Positions 1 to 9,768 of a stretch of 64,000 nucleotides of DNA are shown piece by piece (position 1 is the first letter of the stretch; each line of letters begins with the position of its first letter). The translations under genes were made by a program, and so were the position numbers. The notes beneath the pieces were generated by a model. It saw only the letters and a program-made list of their open reading frames with translations. It was not told the origin of the DNA and did no database searches. Origin of the DNA: an uncultured Bacteroidales bacterium (lineage in GTDB: Bacteria; Bacteroidota; Bacteroidia; Bacteroidales; UBA932); NCBI GenBank assembly GCA_947177525.1, contig CAMWUW010000004.1:1-64000 (forward strand), written 5' to 3'.

Positions 1-76
1 TGTTGCCATTGTCCAAAAATTGTTTTTTCATTTTATTAGTTGTTAAAAGGTTTTTGTCCGGATATGCTGGAACAGC

Positions 77-232
77 ACAAAAATGCCCGCCGCCAGAACT
101 GGCAACGGGCATTTCGGCCTGTATACTGTTTATTTCTAAGAAATTACTGCATTCCCCCCCCCGGTCATATTTGGCCAGAGTTGAACTGTTTATGCGATAA
201 TATTTATTCAGATTGGACACTCCTGTAAGGAT
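77..232 (-). ncRNA. candidate small RNA (promoter + intrinsic terminator, no ORF)
   Basis: Minus strand has a Bacteroidetes-type promoter (TTG-N20-TACTTTTG, plus coords 239-269) and, about 150 nt downstream, a GC-rich hairpin (aaatgcccg/cgggcattt, 81-114) followed by a U5 tract. No plausible ORF lies between. Confidence 0.35.
81..114 (-). terminator. intrinsic terminator hairpin
   Basis: AAATGCCCG..CCAG-aa-CTGG..CGGGCATTT stem, with a T5 run on the minus strand. Confidence 0.6.
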
Positions 233-386
233 TTTGCGCAAAAGTAAAAATATAATATGTATATGTCAAGGAAAAACACAGTTATTTTCTGACATCGTTT
301 TGGGAATATGCATGAAGATTTGGCATCTGGGACAACAAATATTGGCATTTAACCATTATATTTGCCGTCAGTTTATTATTCAAAGG

Positions 387-1256
387 ATGGAAGTAAGAGC
401 AAAAAAGGCGCTTGGCCAGCATTTCTTGACTGATTTGTCTATAGCGCAAAGGATTGCAGAGGCATTGGAGACCGAGGCAGCACCACAGGGAAACAACATC
501 ACGCAGGGCATATCCGGCAAAGCAGAGTCCGCAGAGGAGAGGCAGAAGCCCATGGACGTCCTGGAAATTGGCCCGGGCATGGGAGTTCTGACACAGTATC
601 TCCTTCAAAGACAGGACATTTCACTTAAAATGGTGGAAATCGACACCGAATCAGTCAATTATCTGCTCACTCATTTTCCTCAGACAAACGGACGTCTTCT
701 TGAAGCGGATTTCCTGAAGCTTAAGCTGGAGAAATTCTTTCCCGGCGAGTTCTGCGTAATCGGCAACTTCCCATATAACATATCCTCACAGATTTTCTTC
801 AAAATCTTAGAATACAGGGAGCAGGTACCTCAGGTTGTCTGCATGATACAGAAAGAAGTGGCGGAAAGGATTGCTGAAAAGCCAGGAACAAAGACCTACG
901 GAATCCTGTCAGTTCTTCTGCAGGCATGGTATGACATCGAATATCTGTTCACCGTGGGCGAAGGTGCATTCAACCCTCCTCCGAAGGTGAAGTCCGCCGT
1001 AATACGCCTGCACAGAAACAAGCGCACATCACTCGGATGTGACGAAAAAATGTTCAAGACAGTCGTAAAGACCGGCTTCAACCAGAGACGCAAGACACTG
1101 AGAAATTCCCTGAAATCGCTTATTTCGGAAAAGGCCCAGAGAGAAGGATGGACAGACGAGGAGCGCATGCGTTTTGTCTCCGACCCGGTTTTCGACTTGC
1201 GTCCTGAACGGCTTTCCGTAGAAGACTTCGTAGCCCTCACCGAAATGCTCGCATAG
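387..1256 (+). CDS. rsmA: 16S rRNA (adenine(1518)-N(6)/adenine(1519)-N(6))-dimethyltransferase
   Basis: [14 protein letters not shown]...[13 protein letters not shown]...[11 protein letters not shown] motifs. The start is most likely the internal ATG at 387, not 213. Confidence 0.95.
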   Translation: MEVRAKKALGQHFLTDLSIAQRIAEALETEAAPQGNNITQGISGKAESAEERQKPMDVLEIGPGMGVLTQYLLQRQDISLKMVEIDTESVNYLLTHFPQTNGRLLEADFLKLKLEKFFPGEFCVIGNFPYNISSQIFFKILEYREQVPQVVCMIQKEVAERIAEKPGTKTYGILSVLLQAWYDIEYLFTVGEGAFNPPPKVKSAVIRLHRNKRTSLGCDEKMFKTVVKTGFNQRRKTLRNSLKSLISEKAQREGWTDEERMRFVSDPVFDLRPERLSVEDFVALTEMLA

Positions 1257-1405
1257 CATAAATCTGGTTTCAGGCCGGACATGGCCTTTCCCCGTATATG
1301 GCGGGGCGTAGATCAAGCATTTCAGGCCGGACATTTCCCGGAGGCCCGGAACACCATACACCATACACCAGAAATACGCAAAACGCAATCTGCTGTAAAT
1401 CAATC

Positions 1406-1457
1406 ATTTCCTATAAATCGCTGCCCCAAAAACAGCGGGCAGCGATTTATAGGAAAT
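1406..1457. repeat. perfect 21-bp inverted repeat (intergenic palindrome / bidirectional terminator-like)
   Basis: atttcctataaatcgctgccc - loop - gggcagcgatttataggaaat, between convergent rsmA and GH95 genes; a related copy lies at about 7543-7577. Confidence 0.8.
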
Positions 1458-1507
1458 AGCTAACAATCAACGATTTACATACCACGGACTACACAGAAAT
1501 ATCCGTC

Positions 1508-4087
1508 TCAGAACGAAAGCGAAACAGACTGTCCGGCTTCAAGAGTTATGTCAACCGGAGCATCAGCTCCGCGGGCTTTTATAGTAAATGTGCCCGGAAC
1601 AGATGCATGTATGACAGCCTGCACCGGCCTGCAATTTTTCCATTCGAGATCAACTGAAACGCCTCCGGCGGCACGGAAACCACGGAAAGATCCGCTATGC
1701 CATGAATCCGGAAGGGCCGGAAGCAATTCGATTACACCTGAGTGACTTTGCAGAAGCATTTCAGCGATTCCGGCTGCACCTCCGAAATTACCGTCAATCT
1801 GGAACGGAGGATGAGAACAGAACAGATTCGGGAAAGTGCCGCTCCGGTGTCCTGAGGAAGGATTTGCCGGATCTATTGCAGGAGTCATGAGATTGCGGAA
1901 AAGTGTCCAGGCACGGTTGCCGTCCCCAAGCCTTGCCCAGAAGTTGATTTTCCATGCCCGGCTCCATCCTGTCCCGTCATCTCCTCTGCGCTCCAGGGAC
2001 TTACGGCATGCCTGCGCCAGTTCCGGAGTGTCATCAGGAGAAATCTGATAACCGGGATGCAGACCATACAGATGAGATACATGACGGTGATGGACATCTT
2101 CTTCCTCATAATCCTCCATCCACTCCTGCAGGTATCCTTCTGAACTTATCTGCATTGGAGGGAAAGACTCAATGTCACGTCTGAGCTCCTTGGCAAAACC
2201 GGCATCACAAGCCAGGATTTCAGCAGCCCTGGCAGTGTTTCCGTACAGTTCGGTCAACAGCTGCACATCCATTGTCGGCCCCATGCAGATGCTCACAGGA
2301 GTATGCGACCGGTCTCCGGGAACATAAAAAGCGTTTTCAGGAGAAGAAGAAGGTGCTGTGACAAGCCAGCCGTGGGAAGGTTCACGCACTGTAGCTGAAC
2401 GGAAAAACTCCGAGGCTCCTTTTAGAACCGGATAGATTTCACGGAGATATGAAGTGTCACGTGTATATTCAAAATGATTCCAAAGATGGGCACACAGCCA
2501 TGCGCCTCCAGTATTTGTTGCTCCCCATGACGGATGCTCGCCGGGAGCCGTGTAGTCCCACACGTTGGTCATCATGTGCAATACCCAGCCTTTGGCATCA
2601 TGGCCATAGAAGGCCCTGGCTGTTTTCTCTCCGGATGGAACAAGCCTTTTTACAAAGGATGTGAGCGGCCCGGCAAGTTCTCCGAGTCCGGCCTGCTCCA
2701 TAGGCCAGTAGTTCATCTGGATGTTGATGTTGGTGTGATAGTCTCCGTTCCATGGCGTCTGCACCCCGTCTGCCCATAGGCCCTGCAGATTAGGGGGCAA
2801 GGTGCCTGGCCGTGTGCTTGAAATAAGCAGATAGCGGCCGTAATTATAATAGAGGGAAGCCATTGACGGAGAAGGATTGTCAATAAAGTCAATGATGCGC
2901 TGAGGTGTCGGAGCAAGGTCTGACTTTACATGAGGAAGTGTAAGCGAGACTCTTGAATACAATTCAGAATGTGCGGCAATATGACTGCCCACGACAGGAC
3001 TCAGGCCCGGCTCTTCAGCAGAATACCCGGCCGCAGAAGAGAAAAGAGTACTTTCACCAGCTGCATTTGGGTTTGAATCAGACGAGATAATGTCTGCAAC
3101 AGCGGAAGCAAGCAGGGAATCGCAGAATGCTGTATAGTTTTCACCATGGAAAGATGTTCCCTCTGCATAATAGTCTGTTGCTGCTGATATTACAATCCAC
3201 GCTTCAGTTGCATTCTGTATCTGCAGGGAAGCGGAATTCCGGTCTGCGCTGTTTCCGTTTACGGAGTTCTCCGAAGTCCCGGACAGTGTGACTGAGCCGG
3301 CATCAGAGACTATGCTCATTGCGGCACGGTATTTCATCCCGGATACCCCCGGAACTCCGCTGTCGAGCGAACCGTAAAGAAGAAGTGTCGGGGAGACAGT
3401 CAGGCCGGAGGATGAATCTGCATGCAGCACGGCGGCGGGAGCGGCCTCGGAGAGGGCGCTCTCGGCACGCCTCAGGCGTGCCGAGCAGGACAAGGCTCCC
3501 GCCTTGTCCGCCGCCGCCTTCACTACGATTACATCCCGATCGCGTGAGACAAAATACTCCCTGCGGAATCTCACCCCTCCGGACTCAAACTCAGTATATG
3601 CAATTCCAGTCCTCATGTCAAGCCACCTTCTGTAGCCCTCGGCATGGTCCCCCGGCATCATATAATCCAATTCAAGGTCAGCCAATATCTGATAACATCC
3701 GTAAGTTCCGCCTGTCTCCGGCTTCTTGGGCACAAAACTGCTGTACATCAGCTCCTGAGCCTCAACATTTTTGCCCTCAAAAAGCAAACTGCGTATCCCG
3801 GAAAGACTTTTCGCGGCATCCGGATTGGCATAATCAGCCTCCGAACCGCTCCACAATGATATTTCATTCAGTACAATATGCTCATGCCCCGGACCTCCGT
3901 CCGGCATCATCCCCAGTCTTCCGTTTCCCAGAGGAAGCGTCTCCTCCCATATTGACGCAGGTTCAGTAAAACAAATGACATGATCACTGTCATCCATACT
4001 GTAATCAGCACTCCCGCATCCGGAATATGCCACAAAGGCAAGCGCACTTGCTCCCAAAAGAAACAGAAAACCTCTCATTGCAAACAA
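1508..4087 (-). CDS. glycoside hydrolase family 95 protein (alpha-L-fucosidase-like)
   Basis: WEETLPLGNGRLGMMPDGG, NLQGLWADGVQTPWNGDYHTNINIQMNYWP, FQIDGNFGGAAGIAEMLLQSH motifs; lipoprotein-like N-terminus. Confidence 0.9.
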   Translation of the reverse strand: MFAMRGFLFLLGASALAFVAYSGCGSADYSMDDSDHVICFTEPASIWEETLPLGNGRLGMMPDGGPGHEHIVLNEISLWSGSEADYANPDAAKSLSGIRSLLFEGKNVEAQELMYSSFVPKKPETGGTYGCYQILADLELDYMMPGDHAEGYRRWLDMRTGIAYTEFESGGVRFRREYFVSRDRDVIVVKAAADKAGALSCSARLRRAESALSEAAPAAVLHADSSSGLTVSPTLLLYGSLDSGVPGVSGMKYRAAMSIVSDAGSVTLSGTSENSVNGNSADRNSASLQIQNATEAWIVISAATDYYAEGTSFHGENYTAFCDSLLASAVADIISSDSNPNAAGESTLFSSAAGYSAEEPGLSPVVGSHIAAHSELYSRVSLTLPHVKSDLAPTPQRIIDFIDNPSPSMASLYYNYGRYLLISSTRPGTLPPNLQGLWADGVQTPWNGDYHTNINIQMNYWPMEQAGLGELAGPLTSFVKRLVPSGEKTARAFYGHDAKGWVLHMMTNVWDYTAPGEHPSWGATNTGGAWLCAHLWNHFEYTRDTSYLREIYPVLKGASEFFRSATVREPSHGWLVTAPSSSPENAFYVPGDRSHTPVSICMGPTMDVQLLTELYGNTARAAEILACDAGFAKELRRDIESFPPMQISSEGYLQEWMEDYEEEDVHHRHVSHLYGLHPGYQISPDDTPELAQACRKSLERRGDDGTGWSRAWKINFWARLGDGNRAWTLFRNLMTPAIDPANPSSGHRSGTFPNLFCSHPPFQIDGNFGGAAGIAEMLLQSHSGVIELLPALPDSWHSGSFRGFRAAGGVSVDLEWKNCRPVQAVIHASVPGTFTIKARGADAPVDITLEAGQSVSLSF

Positions 4088-4546
4088 TTACTTCAGTGAA
4101 AAAATTTTTCTGGAGGCCACAACAGACGGAGCTATTGCAGCAAGCCCGACCAGAAGATATATATTATATTTATATACAGAATCGGAGAACCGGGAAACCG
4201 GTGCAAGAGAAGAAATCCTTTCCATTGCGTCCCTGTAAAGAGTTCCCGACAACATATCCAGAGCATCCTGATTCAAAGACAACAGCACTGTTACAGAAAT
4301 ACATGCCAGCACAACAACAGAAACAGCTGCAAATACCCGTCTCAAATTGCGCCTCCTCATTGAAGAAAAAGCTACGGAAACAACATCAAGCTCCATCCTG
4401 CGCCGACCCTCATCAATCTTCTCAAAAGAAGCGGGCACAGGCAATTTGTCCATCTTCCTGATAAAGTCAGCCATAAAAGCGTCATTGTCAGCAAAGACCT
4501 CCCTGTTCTCATGCATAAATGCCCGTATATCCTTATCTTTCTTCAT
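4088..4546 (-). CDS. membrane protein, candidate anti-sigma partner of the upstream ECF sigma factor
   Basis: Directly downstream of the sigma gene; soluble N-terminus followed by two hydrophobic segments. Confidence 0.5.
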   Translation of the reverse strand: MKKDKDIRAFMHENREVFADNDAFMADFIRKMDKLPVPASFEKIDEGRRRMELDVVSVAFSSMRRRNLRRVFAAVSVVVLACISVTVLLSLNQDALDMLSGTLYRDAMERISSLAPVSRFSDSVYKYNIYLLVGLAAIAPSVVASRKIFSLK

Positions 4547-4608
4547 ATTGTCCCTTATCCTTGCAAAAATAATTATTTATCAACAAAACACGAAGCAACA
4601 TCAGCCAT

Positions 4609-5133
4609 TTATTGCATCCGCGACAAATATTCACGCAAATGCACCCTGGCACGCGACAAATACGACCGCACTGTTCCGGACGGCATTCCTGTAATAAGGG
4701 CAATCTCCTTTATAGACTTGTCCTCCATATAAAACAGTACAACAACCGTCCTTTCATGTTCGGACAATGCTTCAATGGCCATATAAAGCTGCTGATGCCT
4801 AAAACGCCTGTCAGCCTCCTCGCTCTCATCTGCATATACAGGCCCGGACGGCACCATTCCGCCATCTGCGCAATGTCCCTCAGCCAAGGGTTCTGCTTCA
4901 CACTTGCGGGACTTATGGCGATAATCATAAAAACAATTATACCCAATCCTGAACAGCCATGTGGAAAATTTGGCCTTGCCCTCAAAACGCTCAAATGACA
5001 TATATGCCTTCAGCAGAGCCTCCTGTGCAATATCATCGGCACGCGATACATCGCCGCCGCAAAGCACACACAGGAACCGCCGCAACGATTCCTGTGACTG
5101 TGAAACATGCTCTATGAACCGCTCCCTTGTCAT
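4609..5133 (-). CDS. ECF-type RNA polymerase sigma factor
   Basis: DDIAQEALLKAYMSFERFEGKAKFSTWLFRIGYNCFYDYRH (region 2) and EIALITGMPSGTVRSYLSRARVHLREYL (region 4). Confidence 0.93.
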   Translation of the reverse strand: MTRERFIEHVSQSQESLRRFLCVLCGGDVSRADDIAQEALLKAYMSFERFEGKAKFSTWLFRIGYNCFYDYRHKSRKCEAEPLAEGHCADGGMVPSGPVYADESEEADRRFRHQQLYMAIEALSEHERTVVVLFYMEDKSIKEIALITGMPSGTVRSYLSRARVHLREYLSRMQ

Positions 5134-5147
5134 CTGGCAGCATGCTA

Positions 5148-5636
5148 TCAGGGATTAAACTTGTTTACAGAATTTTCGGTAAGCTTCCTGGTTTCTGCCT
5201 CAATTTCGGATGCAAGAAACTTCCTTCCGACAAAATAAGCAACAATAAACGCCGCCCCGACAGCAACTCCGGCAATTCCGACATATATGCACCATTTGGC
5301 ACTTAAAATTCTGACTGCAAGGCATATAAAGGAAGCAAGCCCCAACAGAAACAAGATGATTCCCGACACAAGCTTGTTGATAAGCCTTTCCTTTATGGTC
5401 GTGTTTTTTTTCTTTTTTGACTCCAGCGATTCCATAAGCACCGTAGGGTCAATGTCCACACCGCTTTCAATAGCCTTTGCAAGCAAGTTCATCTTGTTTG
5501 CAGCGGTCTTGTTTCCATAGAAAAAGGTGATGAACACAATGACGACAGGCATAATTCCGCCTACTACAATAGGGACAATGATTGGATCCACAACTAAAAA
5601 CAATTTTAAATTTATAATTAAACCTTTTCCGCACAA
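5148..5636 (-). CDS. small membrane protein (DUF6249-like)
   Basis: Three hydrophobic segments; follows the sigma gene arrangement common in Bacteroidales. Confidence 0.5.
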   Translation of the reverse strand: MCGKGLIINLKLFLVVDPIIVPIVVGGIMPVVIVFITFFYGNKTAANKMNLLAKAIESGVDIDPTVLMESLESKKKKNTTIKERLINKLVSGIILFLLGLASFICLAVRILSAKWCIYVGIAGVAVGAAFIVAYFVGRKFLASEIEAETRKLTENSVNKFNP

Positions 5637-5800
5637 ACGGCTTCAAGAAACATCCGGCCGTGAGTCCGTTCCGGAACGTTTCACCAATTAGACTGCATAA
5701 TAGCGTCAAATGTTGCAATTTTTCTGCAATTTCTGTTCTGAGCCATTCTTGGCAAACCGAATCCATGCCAGACGCAGTATATGCGGACAAGATGCAGAAA

Positions 5801-6700
5801 TCAGAAAGGGTTGACGTCACGTGTACGGAAAGACTCGCGTGCCTTTCTGGCATACAGCTTCAGCACATCATCCGGCAGACGGCAATGCCACAGATATGCA
5901 CGGGTGTCATCCGGGAATTTTGCAAGTGCCGTGGCAAGAAGCCATGCAACTCCCATCCGTACATAATAAGGCGGTTCACCAAGTGCAACGCCATTTCCCG
6001 GAATACCGCCTGACTTCACGGCCTGGCGGAAAGAACGTGCTGAAATATATTCAGAATGTATTTTGCTGAAATCAATTTCATCAATACATGAGAACACGCG
6101 TCCAATCCATTCCCTGTCAAGATAGTATGACATGGCCATCACCACCGCAAAACGCACCTCAAACTCACGTGCGGAAGCAAAGCATTCACACAGATATCCC
6201 CACAGCACATCCCTTACAGTAAGCCTGTCCGCATCCTTTCCGCATTTTCCGGCAATATCAATGAGCTTCCCGGCGAGTTCCGAATAAGGATTTACAGACA
6301 ATTTGCGCAGAACCCATTTTGCAGAACCGTCAAACATGTCGCACACTGCCCAGTTGTCAATATACGGAACATACTCCATGACATATTCCAGACGCTCGTC
6401 AAGAGTACATTTCATATAGTTTATCATCATGCCCCATATAACCATTTCCTCATGTGCCAATGTCCTTTCATTCGTCCGGCACTCGGCGGAGGCCTCACGT
6501 GCAAATCCGCACAGAATGTCCCTGCAATCCTCTCCGGCGGCAAGTTCTTTTGCCAAAGCTCTCATCTCCGGAGTGTGCACTCCTATTATTCTCCTGCCAG
6601 GCAAGGCATTGATGATTCTTATATGTCCATTCCGATATCTTTCATCCGTCAGGAACCGCTCAGGCACAAGCGGCACAAGCAAATCTTCTATCATGTCCAA
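5801..6700 (-). CDS. DNA alkylation repair protein (AlkD-like HEAT-repeat glycosylase)
   Basis: GVHTPEMRALAKELA, YVPYIDNWAVCDMFDGSAKWVLRK, REFEVRFAVVMAMSYYLD, PPYYVRMGVAWLLATALAKFPD. Confidence 0.85.
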   Translation of the reverse strand: MDMIEDLLVPLVPERFLTDERYRNGHIRIINALPGRRIIGVHTPEMRALAKELAAGEDCRDILCGFAREASAECRTNERTLAHEEMVIWGMMINYMKCTLDERLEYVMEYVPYIDNWAVCDMFDGSAKWVLRKLSVNPYSELAGKLIDIAGKCGKDADRLTVRDVLWGYLCECFASAREFEVRFAVVMAMSYYLDREWIGRVFSCIDEIDFSKIHSEYISARSFRQAVKSGGIPGNGVALGEPPYYVRMGVAWLLATALAKFPDDTRAYLWHCRLPDDVLKLYARKARESFRTRDVNPF

Positions 6701-6852
6701 TGTTTTTAAAATCTTGTAAAGTTAAAGAAAATAAGGAATCTTGTTATCTTTGCCGTGCATGAGATGTATATTTCCTGCAAATTTGCAATTGAATGATTTT
6801 CGGGAGCCGGATGACAATAAAAGTCTCCCGATGTTTTTATCCATTATAGATT

Positions 6853-7473
6853 ATGAAAGTAATATTGGTAAACGGCAGTCCCCACAAGGAAGGATGCACA
6901 TATACGGGACTGAAGGAAATTGAGAAAGTGCTCCGGGCCGAAGGCATTGACAGCGAAATCTTCTGGATTGGTCCGGCACCGCTTCCGGGCTGTCACGGAT
7001 GCTCGAAATGCCTCGCCACGGGAAGATGTGTCTTCAACGATTCCGTAAACGAATTTCTTGGCAAGGCCGAAGCGGCAGACGGCTTCATTTTCGGCTCACC
7101 TGTTCATTTCGCCAGCGCAGGAGGCGCCATAACTTCATTCATGGACCGCGCCTTCTATGGCAAAGGGAAAATATTCCGACTGAAACCTGCCGCGGCAATC
7201 GTGAGCTGCAGACGTGGAGGAGCCACGGCTACATTCGACCAGCTCAATAAGTATTTCACAATATCATCAATGCCAGTCGTCTCTTCCAAATATTGGAACA
7301 TGATTCATGGCAACACGCCGGAAGAAGTAATGAAAGACGGAGAAGGCATGCAGACAATGCGCGAGCTTGGGCGCAACATGGCATGGCTGCTGAAATGCAT
7401 CAATGCAGGCAAAGAGTCAGGGCTTGTCTCTCCCGCACAGGAAACTCCGATAAAAACCAATTTCATCCGGTAA
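6853..7473 (+). CDS. flavodoxin family protein / NADPH-dependent FMN reductase
   Basis: MKVILVNGSPHKEGCTYTGLKEIEKVL, FGSPVHFASAGGAITSFMDRAFY. Confidence 0.9.
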   Translation: MKVILVNGSPHKEGCTYTGLKEIEKVLRAEGIDSEIFWIGPAPLPGCHGCSKCLATGRCVFNDSVNEFLGKAEAADGFIFGSPVHFASAGGAITSFMDRAFYGKGKIFRLKPAAAIVSCRRGGATATFDQLNKYFTISSMPVVSSKYWNMIHGNTPEEVMKDGEGMQTMRELGRNMAWLLKCINAGKESGLVSPAQETPIKTNFIR

Positions 7474-7542
7474 AGCTACAGCGGTCAGATGCCGGGCACT
7501 CCGGTTCCGCGCAGTGCGTAAGTCTTTGGCCCTCAGCCTTAT

Positions 7543-7577
7543 CCTGATAATCGCTGCCCCGTTTTTGCGGGTAGCGA
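7543..7577. repeat. second, degenerate copy of the ATCGCTGCCC..GGGNAGCGA palindrome
   Basis: cctgataatcgctgccccgtttttgcgggtagcgaattatagg; shares core and flanking ATTGATTGATTTAC with 1406-1457. Confidence 0.65.
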
Positions 7578-7731
7578 ATTATAGGAATTGATTGATTTAC
7601 AGTCGATTGCGCACCACGTCATAATTGGTACCGGACACCACACAAAATGAAAATCAACCGGAATTCTACGTCGGGTCCTTTTGTTGAGGCAAAGCAGCTG
7701 GCACTTTCCGGTACGGATTTATGTGTGCAGG

Positions 7732-7769
7732 CGTTCCAGGTCTGCAACCTTTGTGGAGGACCTGGAACG
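7732..7769. repeat. palindromic repeat, CGTTCCAGGTC...GACCTGGAACG
   Basis: 11-bp perfect arms around a 16-nt loop. Confidence 0.75.
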
Positions 7770-7816
7770 GTATGATTTTGTAAGATATTATTAATCAAAG
7801 CATTATAATTTTGAGA

Positions 7817-7854
7817 CGTTCCAGGTGTCACACTTAAAATACAGACCTGGAACG
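7817..7854. repeat. palindromic repeat, CGTTCCAGGT...ACCTGGAACG
   Basis: 10-bp perfect arms identical to those at 7732-7769, different loop. Confidence 0.75.
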
Positions 7855-7983
7855 CCTGGAGGCCAAAACTACCTGAAATTTCACAATTGCCAGGGTCAAC
7901 TTCTTTCAGAGGTAATCGCAAGACGGAGTGAACCTTTCGTCGCTTTGCTCCGACATCCCCGCACGCCTGGGGCGGGCTTTGCC

Positions 7984-8041
7984 ATAAACGGAAATAACCG
8001 GATCCGAAAATGAATTTTCGATTCCGGTTATTTCCGTTTAT
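7984..8041. repeat. 58-bp near-perfect palindrome abutting the tRNA-Ser 3' end
   Basis: ataaacggaaataaccgga..cgaaaat / attttcg..tccggttatttccgtttat. Confidence 0.8.
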
Positions 8042-8043
8042 AG

Positions 8044-8132
8044 CGGTGAGAGGGGGATTCGAACCCCCGGTACGCGTAATTACGTACGGCAGTTTAGCAA
8101 ACTGCTGGTTTCAGCCACTCACCCATCTCACC
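8044..8132 (-). tRNA. tRNA-Ser(GCT)
   Basis: Reverse strand GGTGAGATGGGTGAGTGGCTGAAACCAGCAGTTTGCTAAACTGC...GGGGGTTCGAATCCCCCTCTCACCG: acceptor, T-arm GTTCGAATC, GCT anticodon, long variable arm. Confidence 0.97.
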
Positions 8133-8239
8133 AATATCCCTTGAAGAGGCCGGCAACAGCCGCGTGGCTTGCGGAAGCACCTGTTTTCTGGCGAAAACTG
8201 GCCAATTCAGTCAATCGGGACTGCAAAGATACGAATTAT

Positions 8240-9193
8240 TTATTGTTTTGCAATATTTTCTCGCATTTCAGTATCGGCCTGGATATTTTTCATCTTGTAA
8301 TAATCCATTATGCCGAGATTGCCGTTTCTGAAAGCCTCCGCCATTGCCATCGGAACCTCTGCCTCCGCTTCGATTACCCTCGCACGTGCCTCCTGGGCCT
8401 TGGCTTTCATTTCCTGCTCCAGGGCCACAGCCATAGCACGTCTTTCCTCTGCACGTGCCTGTGCAATATTCTTGTCTGCCTCAGCCTGGTCAATCTGCAG
8501 AAAAGCACCGATATTTTTTCCTATGTCAATGTCCGCGATATCAATGGACAGAATCTCGAAAGCAGTTCCGGCGTCAAGGCCTTTGTTCAGAACCACTTTT
8601 GAAATGCTGTCAGGATTCTCCAGCACCATCTTATGGCTTTCAGCAGAACCTATTGACGACACAATTCCTTCTCCCACGCGGGCAAGCACTGTTTCCTCAC
8701 CTGCACCTCCGACAAGCTGCTTGATATTGGCACGCACTGTCACGCGGGCCTTTGCAATCAACTGGATACCGTCTTTGGCAACAGCCGTAACGGGAGGCGT
8801 ATTGATGACCTTTGGATTGACTGACATCTGCACGGCCTCAAAAACATCACGGCCGGCAAGATCTATGGCAGCCGCCATCTTGAAATCCAGAAAAATATTT
8901 GCCTTGTCAGCTGAAATCAGCGCATTCACAACCTTCGGAACATTACCCTTCGCAAGATAGTGGGCCTCCAGCTCATTGGCATACAATTTCAGACCAGCCT
9001 TCGTTCCAGTCACCATGGCCATCACGATAGTATTCGGCGATACACCTCTCCAGCGCATCAGCACCAGCTGTATCAACGAAATCCTTACTCCGGAAATCAA
9101 CGCCTGAAACCAAAGGGTCACAGGAAAAAACCAGAGGAAAATCACAAGGCCGACAACAGCAACTGCGGCCCACACAAAAATCATTGCATCCAT
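8240..9193 (-). CDS. floA: flotillin-like protein FloA (SPFH family)
   Basis: TM N-terminus, [79 protein letters not shown]. Confidence 0.93.
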   Translation of the reverse strand: MDAMIFVWAAVAVVGLVIFLWFFPVTLWFQALISGVRISLIQLVLMRWRGVSPNTIVMAMVTGTKAGLKLYANELEAHYLAKGNVPKVVNALISADKANIFLDFKMAAAIDLAGRDVFEAVQMSVNPKVINTPPVTAVAKDGIQLIAKARVTVRANIKQLVGGAGEETVLARVGEGIVSSIGSAESHKMVLENPDSISKVVLNKGLDAGTAFEILSIDIADIDIGKNIGAFLQIDQAEADKNIAQARAEERRAMAVALEQEMKAKAQEARARVIEAEAEVPMAMAEAFRNGNLGIMDYYKMKNIQADTEMRENIAKQ

Positions 9194-9289
9194 ATAATTT
9201 AATTTAGTTGTTCGCTACCGCACAGTTTTCCGTATCCATGCTCAGCCCCAAATGCACCGCCCGGACGACATTCCGGAAAACCGACCTGC

Positions 9290-9757
9290 TCAGAACTCCT
9301 CTCCCACAGGCTTTACAAATATCTTGTTCTCATCTATCAGCACCACCTCAACCTCAACTCCCGGATCCGTCATCCCCTCAAGCGCAGTAACCTCCACAGC
9401 CTCGGCACTGAAGCGCACCATACCCACAGGTGCAAGCCTGGTGGCAGTAACTCCCCTGTCTCCGACTGAAAGCACCGGACCGGGAGACACTGCCTTAGAG
9501 TCAATATTGGTATGCAGGGTAAAACGCTTCCACGTCTTTGCCCTCAGCACATATACAGTCATCATGATGAGAATCAGAGCCTCTGCCGCAGAAACAACGG
9601 CACCGACCGTGCTTCCGTATTCATAAAACGCATAAAAACATGAGGCCCCCATGGAAATCAGCCCAAGGACTCCTGCAATTCCAACACCGGGAATCACAAG
9701 AATCTCTGCAAGAATAAGCACAAGACCTACCAAAACAAGCAATATTATTATTTCCAT
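9290..9757 (-). CDS. NfeD family protein
   Basis: TM segments + C-terminal OB-like domain (GDRGVTATRLAPVGMVRFSAEAVEVTALEG); operon with floA. Confidence 0.88.
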   Translation of the reverse strand: MEIIILLVLVGLVLILAEILVIPGVGIAGVLGLISMGASCFYAFYEYGSTVGAVVSAAEALILIMMTVYVLRAKTWKRFTLHTNIDSKAVSPGPVLSVGDRGVTATRLAPVGMVRFSAEAVEVTALEGMTDPGVEVEVVLIDENKIFVKPVGEEF

Positions 9758-9768
9758 AATGGACGAAT

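Noticed and set aside
3-228. ORFs of 62-65 aa at the left edge
   Set aside because: They run through a terminator hairpin and a C9 tract, with no recognisable protein features; the minus-strand RNA reading is better supported.
1267-1337. Direct repeat TTTCAGGCCGGACAT (two copies) after rsmA
   Set aside because: Short, two copies only, no associated gene; not enough to call an element.
3319-3969. 216-aa plus-strand ORF
   Set aside because: Antisense to the well-supported GH95 gene; Arg/Pro/Ser-rich shadow translation.
8310-8960. 216-aa plus-strand ORF
   Set aside because: Antisense to floA; low-complexity Ala/Ser shadow frame.
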